Below, one piece after another: positions 1-8,892 of a DNA stretch of 45,517 nt. Made by a program: the position numbers and the translations under genes. Under the pieces are notes generated by a model, which saw only the letters and a program-made list of their open reading frames with translations, was not told where the DNA came from and made no database searches. The stretch is from a virus: the IMG/VR virus record IMGVR_UViG_3300045240_000141, positions 1 through 45,517 of that record, one strand, 5' to 3'. Numbering within the stretch: position 1 is the first letter of the stretch; each line of letters opens with the position of its first letter.

Positions 1-185
1 GCAGTTTTTCAAAATTCCATCCCTTTCCTCACTGCTCCGTTAGGAGTCAAGACAATTCGCGGCAGTTCGCCCTTCCTCTTTTTATTTTTTTTTTCAGCGC
101 CGCAATTTCATTATTGCCTCACATTACGCCGGAGTAATGTGCGGGATTAATCCCCTCTTATACTGTATACTGTACTAACATTTGT
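1..185. repeat. left direct terminal repeat (185 bp)
   Basis: Bases 1-185 recur at 45333-45517 in the same orientation, with only two differences (positions 128 and 133). The repeat holds a T-rich tract near 79-94, a copy of the dispersed palindrome (121-140) and tandem TATACTG units near 159-172. A repeat of this size at both ends fits T7-like direct terminal repeats. It could instead be a circular-map overlap produced by assembly, but an assembler overlap should be identical, and here the two changed bases amount to an inverted palindrome loop. Confidence 0.85.
110..151. repeat. dispersed palindrome copy 1 (in left terminal repeat)
   Basis: Core ACATTAC at 121-127, loop GCCGGA, GTAATGT at 134-140. 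Inner arms are CCTCAC on the left and GTGCGG on the right (orientation A); outer flanks are TTATTG and GATTAAT. The loop is the reverse complement of the loop in the right-end copy. Confidence 0.9.
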
Positions 186-286
186 ACTACTGAATGTAAT
201 TCCCCGCGCAAAGTCAGCCCGCGACTGGCAAACGTCAGAGCCGCCGGGGCACAATCACCCCATTCAAGCTATGTGAGGTATGCGAA
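186..286 (+). other. leader between left terminal repeat and first late gene
   Basis: About 100 bases without an ORF. The stretch contains GTAATTCCCCG at 197-207, a motif close to GTAATTCCCACG found upstream of two leftward gene blocks (near 37625 and 43094). The tandem TATACT hexamers at 159-171 just upstream could be -10 elements for the packaging and structural genes, but no convincing -35 sits at the right distance. A GTGAGG ribosome site at 273-278 serves the gene at 287. Confidence 0.4.
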
Positions 287-688
287 ATGACTGTCGGCGC
301 CAATGGATACGACGAAGGGAAGGCCATCGTCAATGTAAGCTACACCCATGACAGTATGATCGACCTCATCCTTGCAGAGCCAGAGGTGTCGCATATCAAA
401 CTTGCCGAGGTGTTTGGCTACTCTCAGGGGTGGATCAGCCGAGTGATCGCCTCCGATGCTTTCCAAGCGAGGATGGCAGAGCGCAAGGCACAACTGGTGG
501 ACCCCACCATCGCGAAGGCCCTGGATGATCGGTTGAAGGGGCTGGCCACGCAGAGCCTAGAGATTGTTGCACAGAAGCTGTCGTCGGAGAATAGCGCAAC
601 CTACGCGATGGAAGCGCTTGGACTGGCCAGTCGTGCCTTGGGCTATGGTGCGCGCCCACAAGCTGAACGCCGCGGAGGCCGTCGGTGA
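287..688 (+). CDS. small terminase-like DNA-binding protein, paralogue 1
   Basis: A 133-residue protein. Residues about 20-60 look like a helix-turn-helix (KLAEVFGYSQGWISRVI), followed by a helical stretch that starts VDPTIAKALDDRLKGLA and an RRGGRR basic tail. It lies directly upstream of the large terminase, the usual place for the small terminase subunit that recognises the packaging site, so TerS is the likeliest role. The next gene is a diverged paralogue with the same HTH-plus-helical layout, so either one could be the true TerS. The ATG at 287 is preceded by GTGAGG with an 8-base gap. The end overlaps the next start in a GTGA arrangement. Confidence 0.6.
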   Translation: MTVGANGYDEGKAIVNVSYTHDSMIDLILAEPEVSHIKLAEVFGYSQGWISRVIASDAFQARMAERKAQLVDPTIAKALDDRLKGLATQSLEIVAQKLSSENSATYAMEALGLASRALGYGARPQAERRGGRR

Positions 689-1377
689 CGCCTGAAAGCA
701 TCCGGAAGATCCAAAACGGTGAGGTCTTCAGCTATGATGAACCCGCAGCAGACAAAGCGCTCAGCGAAGTGGTGGCTGAGATGCTTGCTGAAGAGCCCCC
801 GACGAGCAAAAAAGTTAAAGCAACCCGCCTTGCCCGGCCGGAGCTTGCTGAGACTGCGGAATCGCCTCAGACAAACGTCCCGCTGACGCAACGTCCTCAC
901 GTCGACTTCAACGAATTGGTGGAATGGCTTGTCGTCCACCCAGGAGCAACCCATGCGGAAATCGGTGCAGCTTACGGTCGGCCTGCTGGCTGGTTCTCTA
1001 CTATTGTGGTCACTTCGGAGTTCCAAGACGCAATGGGGCCGAGAAGGGCAGAAATCGACAACCCTGGAGTCACCACAACACTTGAAGAGCGCTTTCAAGC
1101 CCTCGTCGTGCGGAGTGTGGACATCCTGCAATCAAAACTCAGTGTCGCTAACCCAGACCCACTGCTCACCCTTGAAGCCGCGAAGCTTGGGGTCCGCGCA
1201 CTTGGCCTTGGTAATGCCGGCCGGGACACCAAGCCAGTCGAGGGCGGACAGTCCCTTGAAACACTCGCAGACAGACTTACAGCACTTGTCGTCAACCGCA
1301 GGGGTGGCTCGATCGGGGCAGTCCCTGCCGCCACGGAGTTCGTCGAAGATGTAACGCCTAAGGCGAAGGAAGTCTGA
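685..1377 (+). CDS. small terminase-like DNA-binding protein, paralogue 2
   Basis: A 230-residue protein. Residues about 75-195 align by eye with the whole of the preceding protein: HAEIGAAYGRPAGWFSTIV corresponds to KLAEVFGYSQGWISRVI, and TTTLEERFQALVVRSVDILQ to AKALDDRLKGLATQSLEIVA. An extra charged N-terminal segment of about 70 residues and a basic C-terminus are added. The GTG start at 685 overlaps the previous TGA, and GGAGG at 673-677 gives a good ribosome site. An ATG at 781 is an alternative start but lacks that context. It ends in TGATG with the large terminase. It may be the packaging small subunit, or a partner in a hetero-oligomer with paralogue 1. Confidence 0.55.
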   Translation: MTPESIRKIQNGEVFSYDEPAADKALSEVVAEMLAEEPPTSKKVKATRLARPELAETAESPQTNVPLTQRPHVDFNELVEWLVVHPGATHAEIGAAYGRPAGWFSTIVVTSEFQDAMGPRRAEIDNPGVTTTLEERFQALVVRSVDILQSKLSVANPDPLLTLEAAKLGVRALGLGNAGRDTKPVEGGQSLETLADRLTALVVNRRGGSIGAVPAATEFVEDVTPKAKEV

Positions 1378-2858
1378 TGGCAACTGTCGTCCCTCCAATG
1401 AAGAAGGTAAAACTCAGTGCGGAACTCATCGAAGGCTTCGCTGGAACTTTCCTCAGCCCACTGTATGACGACGCCAAGCCCACTCCCGATTTCCATCGGG
1501 AAGCTTGGCAACTCTACAGTAGTGATGAGCCCTTTTGTGCAGTCGCGGCTCCACGTGGACATGCCAAGAGTACAGCCCTCACCCACGATTACACTCTGGC
1601 CGTCGCTCTCTTCCGAGTAGAGAGTTACATGATCCTCGTCTCTTCCAATGAGGAGATGGCGATCGAACACTTGGGGGACATCACCCGAGAGGTTACTGAG
1701 AATGAAGAAATCATTGATCACTTCGGTATTGCAGGCCTTGAAACTCAGGCGAAGACCGACATCATCATTAACTTCAAAGACGGCTACCAGTGCCGTATCA
1801 TTGCCAGAGGCTCCGGCCAGAAGATGCGAGGCCGGAAGTGGAAGGGCAAACGCCCAGGCCTCATCATCTGTGACGACCTTGAAGATGATGAACAGGTTGA
1901 AAACATCGACCGGCGAATCAAGTTTCGTAAGTGGTTTAACCGAGCCCTTCTGCCTGCAATGCGCCGCGGAGGGAAAGCCCGACTTCACGGAACTATACTG
2001 CACGAAGACTCGCTGCTGGCTCGAATCATAAAGGGGGACAGCTGGAAGACGCTGTTCTACCGTGCACACAAAGGGTTCGACGACTTCACGGAAATCTTGT
2101 GGCCGGAGCAGTTCACCGAAAAGGAACTCCGCCGCATCCGGAAGACCTTTGTTGATGACTTTGACGCTGGGGGCTACTCGCAAGAGTACCTCAACGATCC
2201 CTTCGACAACAGTGAAGCGTATCTGAAGAAGGACGATTTCATTCCGATGTCGGCGGATGATTACGAGCTGGACAAGAAGGTTTGTGTGGGCGTGGACTTT
2301 GCAGTGTCCAAAAAAGATAAAGCCAATCGCTCTTCGTTCACCGTGGGAGGGCAGGACGCCCTGAACTTCATCCACATCATCGGGCAGTATGTCGGGCGTT
2401 GGGACACCTCTGAGATTATGGATCAGATGTTCGACATCCAGGAACGTCATGACCCCTACTGTTTCTTTGTGGAAGACGGCGTCATCTGGAAGAGCATCGA
2501 GCCGATGCTGCAAAAGGAGATGGCTTCCCGCAACGTCTTCCTCTCGTGCGTGCCCATTACCAGCGTGAAAGACAAGGCGGTCCGTGGCCGGAGCTTGCAG
2601 CGTCGCATGCGTGCCAAGGCCATCAGGTTCGACAAGGAAGCCGATTGGTATGCTGCCTACGAGGTGGAACTGCGGAGGTTCACAGGAAACAGCGATGCCA
2701 CGTTGGACGACCAGTTCGACAGTACCGCAATTCTGACGAGAGGCTATGATGACATGCCTGTCCTTGATGAAGAAGACTTCATGACCGAGGAAGAAATTTA
2801 TTTCAATCGTCAGCAAGAAAAGCGGGCGGTTGGCCGTAGTCGGGTGACTGGCTACTAA
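1377..2858 (+). CDS. terL: terminase large subunit
   Basis: A 493-residue DNA-packaging motor with an N-terminal ATPase and a C-terminal nuclease. Walker A is APRGHAKST at residues 58-66. Walker B is LIICDDLEDDE at about 162-172. The RNase H-fold nuclease shows VGVDFA (D307), VEDG near 365-368 and DDQFDST near 444-450, the usual three acidic clusters. Length is typical for the family. It is translationally coupled to the upstream gene by a TGATG overlap and is followed after 16 bases by the portal gene, the standard packaging order. It would assemble on the portal, cut concatemers and pump DNA into proheads. With a 185-base terminal repeat, a T7-like repeat-generating cut is the natural inference, though the sequence alone does not prove it. 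Confidence 0.95.
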   Translation: MATVVPPMKKVKLSAELIEGFAGTFLSPLYDDAKPTPDFHREAWQLYSSDEPFCAVAAPRGHAKSTALTHDYTLAVALFRVESYMILVSSNEEMAIEHLGDITREVTENEEIIDHFGIAGLETQAKTDIIINFKDGYQCRIIARGSGQKMRGRKWKGKRPGLIICDDLEDDEQVENIDRRIKFRKWFNRALLPAMRRGGKARLHGTILHEDSLLARIIKGDSWKTLFYRAHKGFDDFTEILWPEQFTEKELRRIRKTFVDDFDAGGYSQEYLNDPFDNSEAYLKKDDFIPMSADDYELDKKVCVGVDFAVSKKDKANRSSFTVGGQDALNFIHIIGQYVGRWDTSEIMDQMFDIQERHDPYCFFVEDGVIWKSIEPMLQKEMASRNVFLSCVPITSVKDKAVRGRSLQRRMRAKAIRFDKEADWYAAYEVELRRFTGNSDATLDDQFDSTAILTRGYDDMPVLDEEDFMTEEEIYFNRQQEKRAVGRSRVTGY

Positions 2859-2874
2859 CCCCAAAGGAAACGAT

Positions 2875-5202
2875 ATGCCTGCAGCTACTGTTGCTTCTCT
2901 GCCGAAGGGTGAAAAGGCTCTGCCCAAACGCACCAATGTTGGTGTGAGCAGCACCATCAACCACGTGACCGCGAAGATTCCACTGAAGGAACTCGTGGTC
3001 ATGCCCAATATTTGCGAGAAGCTGACGAAACAGCAGATCGATGATATTGGGAGTGCCGCTGTTGAAGGGTATCGGAAGGATCGGAGCAGCCGCGTCGAGT
3101 GGGAACAGCGGAACGCGGATGCGCTGAAGCTGGCCCTTCAAGTTGTGGAGGCGAAGAGCTTCCCCTGGGAGAATTGCTCCAACGTGAAGTTTCCGTTGAT
3201 CACCATCGCGGCACTGCAGTTTCTGGCCCGAATCAGCGTCCTTACCAAGGGCAAATACCCTGTGAAGGTGGAGAACTTCGGCGTGGACCCCGATGGCAAA
3301 GCCAATGAGCAGGCGCAGCGACTGTCCAAGCACCTCTCCTATCAGATCACGGAAGAGGATCTCAACTGGTTGGACGATGACGAGAAGACGAAGCTGTCAG
3401 CCTGCATCTTGGGCTGCGCCTTCAAGAAGACCTACTTCGACCCCATTACACAGATGGTTGTGTCGAAGTTCGTTCCCGCTTCCAACTTCGTCGTGGATTA
3501 CCATACGAAGAACTTGGACAGTTGCAACCGGGCGTCGGAGCTGATTCCCTGGACCAAGAACGATGTGGTAGAACGGGAGAGGGCCGGCGTCTTCCTCCCG
3601 ATGTCGGACACACCGCCTTCGCCCGAGATCGAAGTGAATCTGTTGAAGGAAGCCCGCGACGAAGCGACCGGCGTGCGGGACAATGAAGGCGGTGCCGACG
3701 ATGTGATGCACCTGACTCTTCCTTACTTGTTCATCGAACAGCATCTGTGGCTTGACCTTGACGGAGACGGCTATGCGGAACCTTACGTCGCCACAGTCCG
3801 GCTCGACACCAAAGAGTGTCTGCGAGTCGTGGCTCGATTCTTCGATGAAGGAGACGTCATTCGGAAGAACGATTCAGTGGTCCGAAAGCTGGAAGAGTCT
3901 GCGGAGAAGGCAGAGACCAGAGAAGAAAAGCAGAAGATCGATCGTCGAATCGCGGAGCTGAAGCAGGCGAAGGACAATTACATCCTGCGGATCGTGCCGG
4001 AGAAGTTCTACACCAAGTACACCTTCATCCCGTCGCCGGATGGCAGCTTCTACGACTTGGGGTTTGGTAGCTTGCTGGGGCCGCTGAATGCCAGTGTGGA
4101 CACGGTGATCAATCAGCTGATTGACAGCGGCACGATGAACACCACTGCGGGTGGTTTCTTGGGCCGTGGTGTGAAGCTAAAGGGCGGGAAGACGAGCTTC
4201 GACCCCTTCGAGTGGAAGCCCGTTGATAGCAGTGGCGATGATCTGCGGAAAAACATCTTCCCGCTGCCTGTCCGTGAGCCCTCTCAAGTGCTCTTTTCCT
4301 TGCTGCAACTCCTCATAACGTATGGGGAGAAGGTCAGCGGAGCCACCGACATCATGACGGGAATCAGCCCTGGCCAAAACACTCCTGCGGAGACCTCGCG
4401 CAACACCCTGGAACAGGGGATGAAGGTCTTCAGCGGGATCTTCGCCCGGATGCATCGCGGGTTTACCAACGAACTTCGCAAGTTCTACTCCCTCAACCGG
4501 CTGTACTTGCGGAGCACACCGCAGTGGGATCGGCTGACGAGCGGCCCTGCCGCCCTCATCATGCCCAGCGACTATCAGCCGGACACCTATCGGGTGAGGC
4601 CTGCCGTGGATGCAACGATGGTGAGTGAATCGCAGCGTCAACAAACGGCAGGCATGGTTCTGCAGGCAGCACAATCCAATCCTGGCTACAATGTGTACTT
4701 GGCGAACAAGGAATTCCTCGAATCCTACGGTGTGGGCAACATCGAACTTCTGCTCCCCGACCCGAAGGGACCGAATGCGATTCCGCCTGCCCCCAACCCG
4801 AAGCTGGAACTCGAAAAGCAGAAGCTGCAATTGGAAATGCAGCAAATGCAAATCGACCAGCAAACCACGATGATGGAATTGCAGCAAGACGCCATGGTCA
4901 ATCAGGCGAAAATCCTCAAGCTGCAAGCGGAAGCAACAAAACTCTTGGCAGATGCCGAGGGTATCGATACGGGGCACCAAATTGCCCTGTTAAATGCTCA
5001 AATCGGTGCAGCCAAGTCGCACGAAGAGAGCCTTTTCAAAGCGCTGCAACTCATGCAGAAATCAATAGACCAACGGCAGAAAGCCGCGAAAGAAGGAGTG
5101 CCAGGTGGACCAGCAAAAACAGCAGAAGCAGCTGCGGGAAGAGTCGCGGGAATGGTTAGCCCACCCGGTGACCAAGCGGCTCTTGGACAGCCTGCGGGCT
5201 AG
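2875..5202 (+). CDS. portal protein
   Basis: A 775-residue portal that forms the dodecameric DNA gate at one capsid vertex. The segment FPWENCSNVKFPLITIAALQ near residues 96-115 is characteristic of large podovirus/siphovirus portals, followed by a long alpha/beta body. Residues about 630-710 form a Q/K/L-rich coiled coil, expected for the barrel or tail part of the portal. Start ATG at 2875 has AAGGAAA just upstream. The last 98 bases overlap the next gene in another frame. Its position immediately after terL supports the call. It is longer than minimal portals (about 500 residues), in line with P22-like long portals. Confidence 0.9.
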   Translation: MPAATVASLPKGEKALPKRTNVGVSSTINHVTAKIPLKELVVMPNICEKLTKQQIDDIGSAAVEGYRKDRSSRVEWEQRNADALKLALQVVEAKSFPWENCSNVKFPLITIAALQFLARISVLTKGKYPVKVENFGVDPDGKANEQAQRLSKHLSYQITEEDLNWLDDDEKTKLSACILGCAFKKTYFDPITQMVVSKFVPASNFVVDYHTKNLDSCNRASELIPWTKNDVVERERAGVFLPMSDTPPSPEIEVNLLKEARDEATGVRDNEGGADDVMHLTLPYLFIEQHLWLDLDGDGYAEPYVATVRLDTKECLRVVARFFDEGDVIRKNDSVVRKLEESAEKAETREEKQKIDRRIAELKQAKDNYILRIVPEKFYTKYTFIPSPDGSFYDLGFGSLLGPLNASVDTVINQLIDSGTMNTTAGGFLGRGVKLKGGKTSFDPFEWKPVDSSGDDLRKNIFPLPVREPSQVLFSLLQLLITYGEKVSGATDIMTGISPGQNTPAETSRNTLEQGMKVFSGIFARMHRGFTNELRKFYSLNRLYLRSTPQWDRLTSGPAALIMPSDYQPDTYRVRPAVDATMVSESQRQQTAGMVLQAAQSNPGYNVYLANKEFLESYGVGNIELLLPDPKGPNAIPPAPNPKLELEKQKLQLEMQQMQIDQQTTMMELQQDAMVNQAKILKLQAEATKLLADAEGIDTGHQIALLNAQIGAAKSHEESLFKALQLMQKSIDQRQKAAKEGVPGGPAKTAEAAAGRVAGMVSPPGDQAALGQPAG

Positions 5203-5347
5203 CAGGGAGGAAACCAAGGAAACTTGGGCCAAAAAGGGGTTTGTGGGTGAGAGCGCCACAGAGACGTCGAACAAAAATGCTCACGCTCTTGGTGGAATTT
5301 TCGTCCTGGACCAAGCAATTGAACTTATTGAAAGTGGAGAACTGTGA
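5105..5347 (+). CDS. small conserved protein following the portal
   Basis: An 80-residue protein that starts at GTG inside the portal gene and overlaps its 3' end by 98 bases. AAGGAG at 5093-5098 is a strong ribosome site for this GTG, so the overlap is probably real. The sequence is hydrophilic and helical, with a recognisable core LAHPVTKRLLDSLRASREET and a hydrophobic C-terminal helix (FVLDQAIELIE). Similar short proteins often sit between portal and capsid genes; no biochemical role is known to me. It ends in TGATG with the next gene. A minor head-assembly factor is a guess. Confidence 0.65.
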   Translation: MDQQKQQKQLREESREWLAHPVTKRLLDSLRASREETKETWAKKGFVGESATETSNKNAHALGGIFVLDQAIELIESGEL

Positions 5348-5736
5348 TGACTGACTCGAATGAAATCCAATACTTGTCGCCGCTGCAACGTGGGCAGGGC
5401 TGGCGCGCTCGCAAGGGTCCGCAAAGTCCCAATACCAGCGGCTTCCGCGCAACGGGCTTCCGCATTCTGCTGGAACCTGCGGCAGTGGAAGAGACAACGG
5501 AGTCTGGCATCATCCTGGTGGCGAAGACCATCGACAAGGAGAAGAGCGTTGGCGTCATCTGCCGTGTGGTGGAGATTGGCTGGGACGCTTGGGCAGACAA
5601 GTCCACGGATTTCTGCGACGTCGGGGACAAGGTTCTGGTGGGGCAGTACACTGGAAAGTTCCACACATCCGAAAAAGATGGGAAGGAATACCGCTTCGTA
5701 GCGGATTTGGACATTCTCAGCACGCTCGAAGACTAA
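5347..5736 (+). CDS. GroES-like co-chaperonin fold protein
   Basis: A 129-residue protein with a cpn10-type pattern: FRATGFRILLEP near 33-44, EETTESGIIL (the mobile-loop region), GDKVLVGQYTG, and a closing DLDILS strand. Phage GroES analogues such as T4 gp31 help host GroEL fold the capsid protein, and this gene lies just upstream of scaffold and capsid genes. Residues 1-30 are an extra polar tail. ATG at 5347 is preferred over GTG at 5344 because GGAG at 5336-5339 is then 7 bases away. Whether it works with GroEL or is a structural relative is not shown. Confidence 0.7.
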   Translation: MTDSNEIQYLSPLQRGQGWRARKGPQSPNTSGFRATGFRILLEPAAVEETTESGIILVAKTIDKEKSVGVICRVVEIGWDAWADKSTDFCDVGDKVLVGQYTGKFHTSEKDGKEYRFVADLDILSTLED

Positions 5737-5740
5737 TCCG

Positions 5741-5782
5741 TAATCCCCTCACATTACTAGCCAGTAATGTGAGGTATTAATT
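5741..5782. repeat. dispersed palindrome copy 2
   Basis: Core ACATTAC 5751-5757, loop TAGCCA, GTAATGT 5764-5770. Arms CCTCAC/GTGAGG pair perfectly, giving an 11-bp stem. It lies between the GroES-like gene and the scaffold gene. Its loop is the reverse complement of the loop TGGCTA in copies 6 and 7. Confidence 0.9.
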
Positions 5783-5804
5783 AGCAATATAGACTGGAAA
5801 AATC

Positions 5805-6740
5805 ATGCCAACCCCCAACGAACAAGATCCCAACACCCTCACCCCGACTCCTGCGGAGGAAGCTGCCGCTCTGGAGAAGACTTTCGCCGAAATGGAGCTG
5901 GAAGAACTTCCCGAAGGCGATGCCGGTGGTGAAGCCTCTGACGGTGGAGCCGCTGAAGCCTCTCGTCAGGCGGAACGTGAAGCCCTCTCCAAGGGCTGGA
6001 CCCCCAAGGACAAGTTCAAGGGCGACCCTGCCAAGTGGGTCGACGCTAAAACCTTTGTGGAACGCGGCAAGCGCTTCAATCAGAATCTCCAGAACGAAGT
6101 GCAGACGCTGAAGCGTCAGCTGGAAGAGTTCCGAGGGACGGCCACCGCCTTCAAGAAGTTCCATGACGAGGTCATGCAGCAGAAGGAAGAGGAAATCGAA
6201 GAGGCGAAGAAGGAACTCAAGCGTCGCCGCCGTGAGGCCGACCGTGAAGGGGACGATGACACCGTCGAGAAGATCGACGATCGCCTGGAACTCCTCGACA
6301 AGAAGAAGGATGAGCTGAAGACGCAGGCTGCCGAGGTGCAAGCTCCTGCCAATGTGCAGCAGGTGGACCCTGTCCTCCAGGCGTGGATCGAGGATGACAA
6401 CGACTGGTTCCGCACGGATGCCCGTCTCCGGGCTTACAGTATCGAAATCGGCCAAGAACTCAAGAGGACGCAACCCAAACTGGAAGGCCGAGCGTTTCTG
6501 GACGAGGTCCGCCGTCAGATGGAAGAGGACTTTCCCAAGAAGTTCGGCTACTCGGCAGCAGCTCCGCGTCGAACTGTCGTCGATGGTGGTGGGAGTGGCC
6601 GTGACAGTGGCGGAGCCTCTGTGTACAGCGAACGAGACCTCCCCAAGGCCGAACGTGAATTGATGGTGCAATTCATCAAGGAAGGTTGGACCACCAAAGA
6701 GAAGTTCCTCAAGTCGTATTTCGAGCGCAACCCCCGTTAA
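5805..6740 (+). CDS. capsid scaffolding protein
   Basis: A 311-residue, highly charged, mostly helical protein with a long coiled coil (about residues 95-180, rich in E/K/R). The motif SKGWTPKDKFKGDPAKWVDA near 62-81 is typical of phage scaffold proteins, which direct prohead assembly and then leave or are degraded. A glycine/serine linker near 262-275 precedes a C-terminal helical segment of the type that binds the capsid protein. It is the first gene after palindrome copy 2 and lies upstream of the capsid gene, in the expected order. Start ATG at 5805; no strong AGGAG is seen, only GGAAAA. Confidence 0.8.
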   Translation: MPTPNEQDPNTLTPTPAEEAAALEKTFAEMELEELPEGDAGGEASDGGAAEASRQAEREALSKGWTPKDKFKGDPAKWVDAKTFVERGKRFNQNLQNEVQTLKRQLEEFRGTATAFKKFHDEVMQQKEEEIEEAKKELKRRRREADREGDDDTVEKIDDRLELLDKKKDELKTQAAEVQAPANVQQVDPVLQAWIEDDNDWFRTDARLRAYSIEIGQELKRTQPKLEGRAFLDEVRRQMEEDFPKKFGYSAAAPRRTVVDGGGSGRDSGGASVYSERDLPKAERELMVQFIKEGWTTKEKFLKSYFERNPR

Positions 6741-6776
6741 GCTCCTTCCCTCTCACTATTCTGAAAGAAAACTGCC

Positions 6777-7286
6777 ATGACCGAATCCGCCAACACTTCT
6801 TCGACAAGCGCCCCCATTGTTCCTGTTGTCCGCCGGGAAGATGATCGGACCCAACAACCGCGTCATCGTTCCGCCCGTACAGGTGGCCCCAAGCTGAAGC
6901 TCCAAGTCTTCGGCGACATTCCGGGGTACCACCTTTACTGGTGCAACGACGAAGACGCAGCCATTGAGCAATTGCTGGAAGAAGGCTTCGAATTCGTCAC
7001 TCCAGACGAAGTTCGCATGAAGTCGGCCCTGGTCGCAGATAAGGACCTCGACAACCGACTCAGCCGCTATGTGGGGACGAAGCGCGACGGAAGTGCGATG
7101 CGCGCCTACCTCATGAAGTGCACGAACGACCTCTGGGAACAGTTCCAAGCTGACACTCAAGCACAAGCTGACCATTGGGATGGTGCGATTCACCGCAGCC
7201 ACGAGGCTCCCGGAGAGAATCGCTACAAGCCTGCTGGTTACGACACCTTCATCCACAGTGGAACCAAATCCGGCGTAAGCCGATAA
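6777..7286 (+). CDS. conserved head-region protein, function unknown
   Basis: A 169-residue protein with a polar low-complexity N-terminus (about 1-35) and a compact segment around PGYHLYWCNDEDAAIEQLLE and FVTPDEV (about 48-82). Proteins with this GYHLYW-type core often occur just before major capsid genes in podoviruses and siphoviruses. ATG at 6777 follows GAAAGAAAA. The next gene starts 12 bases after its stop. A minor capsid, decoration or assembly role is inferred only from position. Confidence 0.6.
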   Translation: MTESANTSSTSAPIVPVVRREDDRTQQPRHRSARTGGPKLKLQVFGDIPGYHLYWCNDEDAAIEQLLEEGFEFVTPDEVRMKSALVADKDLDNRLSRYVGTKRDGSAMRAYLMKCTNDLWEQFQADTQAQADHWDGAIHRSHEAPGENRYKPAGYDTFIHSGTKSGVSR

Positions 7287-7298
7287 AGGAACTCTCTC

Positions 7299-7904
7299 AT
7301 GGCGAACATCAACGCTCCGCGGGGCCTTGTCCCCGTGAAGTATTTGGACGGCAGTGCCTGGAACGGCGCCGCCAACATGTACTTCATCCCCAGCACCGAC
7401 CCCAACGCAATGTCTCCAGGGGACATGGTCATCAGCGCCGCTGTCTCTGACGGCAACGGCGTGATGGGCATCACCAAGGCTCTTGGCACCTCGACCATCC
7501 GCGGGGTGATCGTGGGCTTCTTCCAGAGCAACCCCTACAACACGAGCCTGCTGGCCCCCAGCTTGGACCTCACGCTGCAGAACATCCCTGCGACGAAGAC
7601 CAAGTCTTACTACGCGATGGTGGTGGACGATCCGAATGTCATGTTCGAAGTCATGGACGACGGCCTGTCCATTCTCACGGCGACTGCTGTGAACAAGAAC
7701 GCCAGCATGACCGTCGCCAACCCGACGCCGCCCGGCCAGAACTCGGCGACCGTCCTCACGACTGCCAGCGTCGCTGTCACTCAGGCTCTGAACTTCCGCA
7801 TCATGGGCCTGGTGCAGCGCGATGACAACACCTTCGGGCAATTCGCTCGTTGGCTGGTCAAACCCAATCAGCACGAACTGATGGGCAACACCGCGGGCAT
7901 CTAA
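7299..7904 (+). CDS. predicted head decoration/structural protein
   Basis: A 201-residue, beta-rich, small-residue-rich protein beginning ANINAPRGLVPV, an opening shared by many phage head structural proteins encoded next to the capsid gene. It has repeated short beta-strand patterns and no enzyme motif. AAAGGA lies upstream of the ATG at 7299. Placement between scaffold and capsid genes suggests a decoration or minor capsid protein that binds the capsid surface. It is not homologous by eye to the following capsid protein. Confidence 0.6.
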   Translation: MANINAPRGLVPVKYLDGSAWNGAANMYFIPSTDPNAMSPGDMVISAAVSDGNGVMGITKALGTSTIRGVIVGFFQSNPYNTSLLAPSLDLTLQNIPATKTKSYYAMVVDDPNVMFEVMDDGLSILTATAVNKNASMTVANPTPPGQNSATVLTTASVAVTQALNFRIMGLVQRDDNTFGQFARWLVKPNQHELMGNTAGI

Positions 7905-7949
7905 GCCTTTTTCAACAACCATACGCGAAAAATCGCTTAGGAGAACCTC

Positions 7950-8864
7950 ATGGCAGGTGTAGTCAATACAGGCAGTTTCCCCAAGGCATTGTGGGAAGGT
8001 GTCAAGAGCTGGTGGGATTCCGCCGCTGCAAGCGCCCCGCAATTCTGGCCGATGATGTACCGCAAGGAGATGTCGACCAAGAATTACGAAGAATATGTGC
8101 AAGCCGTCGGCCTGGGCATCGCGCCCCGGAAGCCGGAAGGTTCGCCCATTTCCTTCGACACGACCCAACAGGGCTTCACGACTCGTGGTACCAACGCCGC
8201 TTACGGCTTGGGCATCATCACGACTCACGAAGAACTGAAGGACAACCTCTACATCAAGCTGACCAAAGGCCGTGTGGAGAAGCTCCGTCGCAGCTTCAGC
8301 GAAACGAAGAACATCAACGCTACCAATGTGTTCAGCCGGGCCTTCAACCCCAGCTTCGTTGGCGGTGACGGTGTCACGCTGCTGAACATCGCTCACCCAA
8401 ACATGAGCGGTGGTACCTGGCAAAACAAGCTGCCAGTGGATGCCGCATTCTCCCAGGCCGCCCTGGAAGACATGCTCATCCTGATGATGCAAGCTCGCGA
8501 CGACCGCGGCTTCATCGAACCTCTGTCCGGCGACAAGCTGATCGTTCACCCAAACAACTACTTCAACGCGCAACGAGTTCTGCGCACTCCGAAGCAGACC
8601 GGGTCGAACAACAACGACATCAACCCGGTGGCAGTGGACACGATGCTGGCAGGCGGCATCGTCAGCAACCCGTACCTTGCGGGCACCGGCCCTTGGTTCA
8701 TCACCACGAACTGCCAGGATGGCATGATCTGGCAAGAGCGTGAAGCGCTCGAAAGCTGGGAAGACAACGACGCCGATACGCGCAACTACAAGGTTGCCGC
8801 CTATGAGCGTTACGTGTTCCTGTGGGCCAACCCCCGTGGCCTCTACGGAAGCAACGCGCCGTAA
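7950..8864 (+). CDS. major capsid protein
   Basis: A 304-residue protein of the size and position expected for an HK97-fold major capsid protein. Features include SWWDSAAASAPQFWPMMY near 20-37, an E-loop-like segment FDTTQQGFTTRG near 69-80, and a P-domain-like region with LIVHPNNYFNAQRVL near 198-212. GGAGAA upstream of ATG 7950 gives a good ribosome site. The gene is followed by the strongest hairpin in the genome (8893-8926), consistent with a highly expressed capsid transcript ending there. Confidence 0.8.
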   Translation: MAGVVNTGSFPKALWEGVKSWWDSAAASAPQFWPMMYRKEMSTKNYEEYVQAVGLGIAPRKPEGSPISFDTTQQGFTTRGTNAAYGLGIITTHEELKDNLYIKLTKGRVEKLRRSFSETKNINATNVFSRAFNPSFVGGDGVTLLNIAHPNMSGGTWQNKLPVDAAFSQAALEDMLILMMQARDDRGFIEPLSGDKLIVHPNNYFNAQRVLRTPKQTGSNNNDINPVAVDTMLAGGIVSNPYLAGTGPWFITTNCQDGMIWQEREALESWEDNDADTRNYKVAAYERYVFLWANPRGLYGSNAP

Positions 8865-8892
8865 CAGAGTGTAGCAGCCTCCGTTGGCATCG

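Noticed and set aside
1095-3008. Long minus-strand ORF opposite terL.
   Set aside because: It mirrors the codon pattern of the true gene, crosses several plus-strand gene borders and has no family motif.
6756-8735. 659-codon minus-strand ORF opposite head genes.
   Set aside because: Antisense shadow of four well-supported structural genes; His/Val-rich composition typical of such shadows.
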